NCBI GenBank assembly: GCA_012295275.1
Contig: CM022676.1
Span: 13,963,221-14,027,220, forward strand
From: Chrysomallon squamiferum
Lineage: Eukaryota; Mollusca; Gastropoda; Neomphalida; Peltospiridae
Length of the DNA: 64,000 nucleotides
Reading direction: 5' to 3'
Part shown: piece by piece, positions 52,139 through 64,000 of the stretch
How the letters are laid out: every line of letters begins with the position of its first letter
Position numbering within the stretch: position 1 is the first letter of the stretch
Translations under genes and position numbers: made by a program
The notes under the pieces: generated by a model
What the model was told of the DNA's origin: nothing
What the model saw: only the letters and a program-made list of their open reading frames with translations
Databases searched by the model: none

Positions 52139-54389
52139 AAGAACGAGACTGTCACAACGTCAACACGTGGGTTAAAAAAAAAAAAAAAATAATAACAGAA
52201 GACTTTAGTTACGTAACAGACTCACACTGAGGGTGGATCACTCTGCTGTTCCTGTAGCTGGTGCTACACATCCACGCCGCCGAATCGACGGTTGAAAATT
52301 TGGGTATAGTTAGCAGATAGCTGGAGAGAAAGTGCTGCCTGCGGCCCACTTTTATCGGTTTAGTCTCGTTCCGCTCACACGTGTAGCGACTTTGAAAACT
52401 CCGCGCCACAACGCACGACGTGGGCGTGCACTCACAAACAACCTCAGCGTCTCTGATGAACGTCACTTTACTTCTGTATGCGTGTCTGATCACAGAACAC
52501 AGAAACGTGAACGGTTCGTCAATCACAGCAGTCCACGAGTACACAGACAGACCGGGATTGTTCACTGAAACACAAACATTTTACTTTAGTAGTGAACTCA
52601 TTTACTACTACTACACGAGTACACAGACAGACCGGGATTGTTCACTGAAACACAAACTTTTTACTTTAGTAGTGAACTCATTTACTACTACTACACGAGT
52701 ACACAGACAGTCCGGGATTGTTCACTGAAACACAAACTTTTTACTTTAGTACAGAACTCATTTACTACTACTACACGAGTACACAGACAGTCCGGGATTG
52801 TTCACTGAAACACAAACTTTTTACTTTAGTACAGAACTCATTTACTACTACTACACGAGTACACAGACAGTCCGGGATTGTTCACTTTTTTACTTTAGTA
52901 GTGAACTCATTTACTACTACTACACGAGTACACAGACAGACCGGGATTGTTCACTGAAACACAAACTTTTTACTTTAGTACAAAAACTCATTTACTACTA
53001 CTACACGAGTACACAGACAGTCCGGGATTGTTCACTGAAACACAAACTTTTTACTTTAGTACACGAGTACACAGACAGTCCGGGATTGTTCACTGAAACA
53101 CAAACTTTTTACTTTAGTACAGAACTCATTTACTACTACTACACGAGTACACAGACAGACCGGGATTGTTCAGACAGAACGGGATTGTTCACTGAAACAC
53201 AAAGTCCGGGATTGTTCACTTTTAACACAAACTTTTTACTTTAGTAGTGAACTCATTTACTACTACTACACGAGTACACAGACAGACCGGGATTGTTCAC
53301 TGAAACACAAACTTTTTACTTTAGTAGTGAACTCATTTACTACTACTACACGAGTACACAGACAGACCGGGATTGTTCACTGAAACACAAACTTTTTACT
53401 TTAGTAGTGAACTCATTTACTACTACTACACGAGTACACAGACAGTCCGGGATTGTTCACTGAAACACAAACTTTTTACTTTAGTACAGAACTCATTTAC
53501 TACTACTACACGAGTACACAGACAGTCCGGGATTGTTCACTGAAACACAAACTTTTTTTACTTAGTAGTGAACTCATTTACTACTACTACACGAGTACAC
53601 AGACAGTCCGGGATTGTTCACTGAAACACAAACTTTTTACTTTAGTACAGAACTCATTTACTACTACTACACGAGTACACAGACAGTCCGGGATTGTTCA
53701 CTGAAACACAAACTTTTTACTTTAGTACAGAACTCATTTACTACTACTACACGAGTACACAGACAGTCCGGGATTGTTCACTGAAACACAAACTTTTTAC
53801 TTTAGTACAGAACTCATTTACTACTACTACACGAGTACACAGACAGTCCGGGATTGTTCACTGAAACACAAACTTTTTACTTTAGTACAGAACTCATTTA
53901 CTACTACTACACGAGTACACAGACAGTCCGGGATTGTTCACTGAAAGCACAAACTTTTTACTTTAGTACAGAACTCATTTACTACTACTACACGAGTACA
54001 CAGACAGACCGGGATTGTTCACTGAAAGCACAAACTTTTAACTTTAGTGGTGATCTCATTTGCTACTGCTGCTGCTACTACCCCGTCTATTACTACTACA
54101 ACTACTACTACAACAACTATTACATTACTATTGTCAATACTATTACTAGTACTACCACTGCCGCTAATACCACTGTTCCTAGAAATAATAGTACTACTTC
54201 TACTACTACATTATCACTACTACTATTACAGCTTTTTCACTACTATTAGCACTACTAGTAGTTGTAATGGTACTATATTAATATTACTTTTAGTCTTGCT
54301 ACTTTAATTATTAATGGTACTCCTAATATTGCCATTAGTTCTACGGCCACTACAACTTTTACTGTTCCTATTACTAGAAGAAGAAGAAG

Positions 54390-54420
<31 letters not shown>

Positions 54421-54989
54421 TGATATCAAGTTACATATGACAGCGGCTTTCGGTTCACTCCACACATCAAGTTGATCAGATCCACAAAACCAGACTCCAG
54501 TGTCATTTTCAGTTGTGTGATACTTAGAAACTGTGTAGTCTTTGTAGTCGCTGCTAGCTTTGTTTGTCTGAACCCTGCACTCACACCTGTACCCGTCCTT
54601 TCTGTTCAGCTTTGTAGCCTCGCACTCGGATCCACGCTGGTGATACATGCAGACTACAGTGTTGCCGTACTCAGAATTGTGTACAGACATGACAGTTGTG
54701 TTGAGATTCTGCGCCTGACGCGCTCGACACACGACAAACATCATTTCTCCTTTCATAACAGCCGCAGTTTCGAAAATCGAAAACCATACGCCTGAAAGAG
54801 ATAGGTTACTGACAACATAATTGTGTATATATTTATTTAAATGTATAAATGTATATAAACTTCTCCTTGAAGATAGGTGAATGTATAATCTTAATAAAAC
54901 AGTGAAAGACAAAGAAAACAAAAAAAAAAATTAGAAAATGTATATATTATCTTTCCCTGTGTGTGTGTGGCACACACACACACACGCAT

Positions 54990-55023
<34 letters not shown>

Positions 55024-55181
55024 GCTTGGGTGAATTATTTTGGGTAACTACATTTAAATTTTCAATGCTATAATTTATAGAATACATGAATATTTTGAAT
55101 ATAGTATAAAATATTACCTTTTGAAAAGGTCTTTAAGCAGCAGATAATATACAGAAAGAAAAACATGTACATGACCTTCAT
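48995..55181 (-). CDS. IgSF receptor gene 2, unit B: four Ig domains, Ig3 frameshifted
   Basis: Exons (minus): signal 55181-55118, Ig1 54791-54435, Ig2 52564-52226, Ig3 51811-51520, Ig4 51133-50798, membrane 49970-49842, tail 49278-48995 (TAG). The signal peptide MKVMYMFFFLYIICCLKTFS joins Ig1 in frame (phase 1), unlike unit A. Ig3 is 292 nt instead of 291: at about 51694-51700 the reading FTHAVGQHV of unit A becomes FTHMCGTAR and then runs to a stop, so the frame is lost in the third Ig domain as assembled. Residue differences from A: two in Ig1, two in Ig2, four in Ig4 and seven in the 93-residue tail. VTYEQE and FYYNP are kept. Either a recent pseudogene or a one-base assembly error. Regulation unknown; the CRE-like octamer upstream is retained. 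Confidence 0.78.
49971..50797 (-). other. Gene 2 (unit B) intron between Ig4 and membrane exons
   Basis: Short intron of about 0.8 kb, against 2.2 kb in unit A. It has one copy of the unit that is amplified in A, then a GT tract (50080-50139). No exon. Confidence 0.7.
52534..54060. repeat. 80-bp minisatellite carrying a splice acceptor and exon start (B)
   Basis: About 19 units, mostly 80 bp with a few shortened or fused ones (52880, 53060, 53160-53220). As in unit A, each full unit holds GTTTGTGTTTCAG plus the first nucleotides of the Ig2 exon. The GACC/GTCC and AGTAGTGAAC/AGTACAGAAC variants occur in runs, as expected from unequal exchange. Confidence 0.95.
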
Positions 55182-55815
55182 TTTATAATGATGCGAATTA
55201 ACTTCCAACAAAAAGCGAATAGTGCCACAATTAAATTCCACTAAATAAAAAAGTTCCTGGAATAATTTTTGAAACTCACGAAACCTTCTGAGACTGTCCT
55301 TTATTTATTAAGAAAAGTTCAAAATAAAACCAAATAAGTCGGTTTAAAATAATAACTAATAGACCACAGCTAAAATAAATAGAAAAATGTCAGCTGATAT
55401 TTACAAAAGAAAAATAATTAAAGTATTCTGTGTTTGAGTCAAGCTTTATTTATATACGGCTGCAATGTTGTTTATGCTAAAAAAAAAAAAAAAAAAAAAA
55501 AAAAATTAAAACAAATTAAAAAAAAAAAAAGTTTAAAAATTGTCGCATGTATAGAATTGCACTTTCTGTGCAAATTATTTTCCCACACTGTTTTTAAGGA
55601 AGCGTTCTACACCACTGGGAAACATCAACAGAGAAAGAGAAAAAAAAAAGAAAAAAAATTAGAGGCGACTCTTCAGTTGCAGACATATCGGTTTCTATGG
55701 AGGTGTACAGTTACATCTATTCACAGAATCGTGTGTCAGAGAGAAGAAAAAAAAAAGATTTTTTTTTAGCTAAATATAACATTCCCAAGTTAAAAATAAT
55801 AACAATAACAATAAA

Positions 55816-55883
<68 letters not shown>

Positions 55884-56169
55884 GAAGAAGAAGAAGAAGA
55901 AGAAGAAGAAAAAATAATAATAAGAATAATAATGACATTATATTTATAAAGCAGTTAACAATTGTGTGTATCAGCACATTTCAGAAGCACGGATATGAGT
56001 TGAAGAGTTTGATGTCTAGACAGATTAGAAATATGTCAGTCGTTGAAATATTACATTTCACTGTTGCTCTCAGAGAAAACGAAAACAACGTTATTAATAA
56101 CCAGCCGACAACGCCTGTCGCTGTGTTAAGTATATTCGTGTTGCTAGGGTGACATTGAGAGTATGTCTC

Positions 56170-56177
56170 TGACGTCA
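56170..56177. promoter_or_regulatory. Palindromic CRE-like site TGACGTCA
   Basis: Same octamer and position relative to gene 2 as at 32559-32566 in unit A. Confidence 0.35.
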
Positions 56178-56615
56178 TCTGAACTAGACTGTAAACACAT
56201 TCGTACTGCTAACATGGTATGTAATTATTTTCTCTTTTTTTCAGTTACTTTTCCTCTTCTTTACACACATTATTTATCTCTGATTTTAATCTGTTCGTTT
56301 TAAAAGTTATTTTATCACTGTTATTTATTTTGCTTGTTTGTTGTTGTTTGTTTTTGTTTTCTTTCTTTTTTATTTTCTTTTTTTTTTTTTTTTTTTCTTT
56401 TTTTTCTCAATTTCTTCGTTTTATTTATCTTATTTTTTTAAATTTTTCCTTCTGCTCACGAAAACTATTAATTTCTTCTTTCATTCCATTGCGTCTCCAG
56501 TTTCATTTTCCTTATCTTCTTCTTCTAATTTTTTATGTTTCTGTCGTATGTATTACTATTATTTGTATTACCTTTTTACTCTACTAGTGACCTATATTTA
56601 TAGCTATTGTTGTTG

Positions 56616-56647
<32 letters not shown>

Positions 56648-56850
56648 TTATTATTATTAATTTATCAACATCATTATCATCATCATCGTCAAATATTGTA
56701 GGAATTTGAATTATTTTGTCATTTAGTTTTTGTTTTCTTGCTTTTGGTTTAATATTTTGTTCTTATTTCAGTTATTACTCATGTAATAATTATTATTGCA
56801 CTAATCAAAATATTCATTTTATTGCGTCCCCTCCCACATAATCAATGTAA

Positions 56851-56897
<47 letters not shown>

Positions 56898-58127
56898 GTA
56901 AATAAATTAATTAATTAATACATAAATAAATAAATAAACAAACAAACAAACAAACAAACAAACAAACAAAGAGGACAATAAAAACAAGAACACATACACA
57001 AGTAAAGAAATAAAGATAAAAGAAATAAACAGTAAGCAATTATTAAAACATCAAAGTAAATTGTGTTTTGTCTCATTGTTGTGTATTTTTATTTATTTAT
57101 TTTTTATTATTTTCATTTCGTTTTCAAACAGGAACTTATATCCGACATACAGGAACGTAAAGTAAAAAAAAAAACAACAACAACAAAATAAACAAACACA
57201 AAAAATCAGTTGTTTACGTAGAAATGGTCGTTAGCAATACAGTTAACTTTTCATTTACCAGACATCTGCTGAACATACTTCCGATTTAACAGATAAGAAA
57301 AAATGGAAACATTCGTTCACGTCGAAAGTAAGTTTCAGTACGTTAGCAACAAAACATCTTTTCTCTGTAACAAAAAACAGTGAAACAATTTTATCTACTA
57401 AAAATAGACAATGAAGCTCATGTTCTCACTAATAACAAATAAAGAATAAAACGTATCTTTTCTGTACTAATAAGCAGCCAAATACATATTTTAATAACAA
57501 TCAATGAAACGATGAATAACATAAGCATATTTAAACTTTCATAAATATTTGCAAAGGAGAAGCTTAATGAATTTATTACTGTGAAATTACAGTGTCTTAA
57601 AACTTAAAAACGCCAATAAAAAAAAAAAAAACCCTCTTCGAAATTGATTGATGACATAAACCCAGAGTCCCATTTTAGATGACTGCTATTTTTATTTAGT
57701 TGCTGTTATTTTATTATTATTATTATTATTATGTTTGTTGTTGTTGTTGTTGTTGTAGTTGTTGATGATGTTGTTGTGTATGTCGACGTCGTGGTTGCTG
57801 TTGTTCTTCTTCTTCTTCATACATCTGATGTGATTTGAATTACTATTTAGATACTTTCCCTTGCTACAAGACTTGTTTGTTAAACATCGTTATCCTATGT
57901 ATGATTATCATACTTTATATATTATGTTGTATAACTCTTACCTATTTAAGCAATTCCTAGGATAAGATAGACAGTCATACAGGCAGACTGAGTGACGGAG
58001 AGATAGATAGATGGTGGGTGCATGAAAAATGATGGATACATAAGTAGAGGGAGAGAGAGAAAGACAGAATGAGAGTGCATTATAAACCGCTATAACAAAT
58101 AACAAAATGAGAATAAATTGAAACATA

Positions 58128-58712
58128 CCGTATGTACTTGTGTATAAGTCGAATTTTTGGGAGACTATATTAAGGTAATATTTTTTGGGTCGACTTATGC
58201 TTTTATAGCTGTTGCTGAAGAGTCGCCATTTTGACTATTTTTTGCTACGGGATGCATCTAAAATAATCGCGGTTTTTCAGCTTTTCAAAAATATAATTTT
58301 ATCGTATAACATTTTTTGAAAAATTACATTACAAAACCAAATATGAATGTAAAACATGATATTCTTCCGTTTAATGACATAACAATACATTTTAAAGCGA
58401 AAAAGCCGTCAGTACGGCGTTATGCCTTACGGCGTCTTGCAATGATCTAGGAATGCAGACTTCTCTGCCAAATTGCACTAAATATCGGTCCTAATTTCAT
58501 AAACAAAACTCACTTGTGTAATTGTAAAAAAATTGGTGAAATAATATTGCAATCGTCATTAATATCCACTACCGACAAATCGAAAACAAAGTGACGGTGC
58601 CTGGAATCTACAGTCGACTTATACACAAGTAATACCTAAAATGACGCAATTTTTGGTCATAAAATAGACATCGACTTATACATAAAGTCGCCTTGTACAC
58701 AAGTATATACGG
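58128..58712. mobile_element. MITE-like insertion with TA target-site duplication
   Basis: 585 bp present in unit B and absent at the matching site of unit A (GAAACATATATCATTC near 34350), which gives an exact empty site. TA is duplicated at 58126-58127 and 58713-58714. Ends are inverted: CCGTATGTACTTGTGTATAA on the left, CCGTATATACTTGTGTACAA on the right reverse-complemented. A further GTCGACTTATACACAAGTAA motif lies inside (58611-58631). No open frame of transposase size. TA targeting fits the Tc1/mariner-like superfamily, but the family is not certain. Confidence 0.9.
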
Positions 58713-58983
58713 TATATCATTCAGAAATTTTATTTATTCGTACATTAAAGAAAAGACAATACAATACCATAACTTTTAAAAAGTTGAATATTAATAATAT
58801 GTTGTAAAAGCACACACAAACACAGACACTCATACAGACAAATTAAGTTAAGGAAGGAAACACAACAAGTGACAATATGGTATTTACACGTTGATATTAA
58901 TGCTAATATTTCTTCTCAACACAGCAAACTGTTATTTTTAAAATAATAATATTGATTAATCTATCTATCTATCTATCTATCTA

Positions 58984-59037
<54 letters not shown>

Positions 59038-59122
59038 GTTGAAGCAAATCATAGTTGTAACAAATGTTCGTCAAAGACATGACTGTGAAATCACCCTGTC
59101 AGTTTTAGTTTTCAGTAAAGTC

Positions 59123-59128
59123 TTTATT
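59123..59128 (-). terminator. Poly(A) signal AATAAA of gene 1, unit B
   Basis: Conserved counterpart of the unit A signal, 72 bp past the stop codon. Confidence 0.55.
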
Positions 59129-59199
59129 CTGTGTTTTCATTTTTCTTCGTCTTTCAACATCGTGGTTGTTCGGTTGTTCTCTACGTTTTCAGTCATTTC

Positions 59200-64000
<4,801 letters not shown>

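Larger units (their letters stand above)
55182..59122. other. Spacer between gene 2 and gene 1, unit B
   Basis: Counterpart of 31538-34766 with rearranged homopolymer and AAT tracts (55483-55520, 55816-55915, 56375-56406, 56858-56896), a CRE-like octamer (56170-56177), an inserted element (58128-58712) and a CTAT/TA tract (58960-59035). No exon recognised. Confidence 0.55.

Overview
The window looks like nuclear DNA of an AT-rich invertebrate, most likely a mollusc and probably a gastropod. That is an inference. It rests on spliced genes with GT..AG introns, very long TTA, TC, GT and TA microsatellites, an immunoglobulin-superfamily (IgSF) receptor cluster whose Ig, membrane and tail exons are joined at phase 1, a ZNFX1-like helicase fragment and an NHL beta-propeller fragment. 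There is no bacterial-style operon. There is one 200-base assembly gap (44376-44575).

Layout. 1-3789: no gene recognised. 3790-6778: about 3 kb of a degenerate satellite with a period near 40 bp. 7196-9341 (minus): ZNFX1-like pseudogene (second helicase lobe, NFX1 zinc fingers, start of an RZ-type finger). 9915-13982 (plus): an eight-exon IgSF receptor paralogue with three in-frame stops. 14-17.3 kb: simple repeats. 17.4-18.9 kb: a foldback element made of inverted tRNA-like arms and inverted minisatellites. 18.89-20.14 kb (minus): a truncated third copy of receptor gene 1 ('copy 0'), fused abruptly to the 3' end of a plus-strand NHL gene. 21112-40019 and 45171-64000: two tandem copies (units A and B, offset about 24 kb) of a segmental duplication, each carrying two minus-strand receptor genes. 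Between them lies a third tail fragment (gene C), interrupted by the gap.

Each unit holds gene 2 (signal peptide, four Ig domains, one membrane segment, one tail exon) and, upstream on the same strand, gene 1 (signal peptide, one Cys-rich Ig domain, membrane segment, and a tail assembled from tiny phase-1 exons carrying YxxL motifs and one consensus ITIM, SQYQTL). This resembles the modular, tandemly duplicated receptor clusters of innate immunity in other animals. The ligand and signalling role are inference only. Copies carry different frame defects (A gene 1: a 53-nt instead of 54-nt tail exon; A gene 2: signal exon out of phase; B gene 2: +1 in Ig3), so the locus looks like birth-and-death evolution, unless these are assembly errors. 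Several introns hold copy-specific minisatellites, two of them anchored on a 3' splice site.
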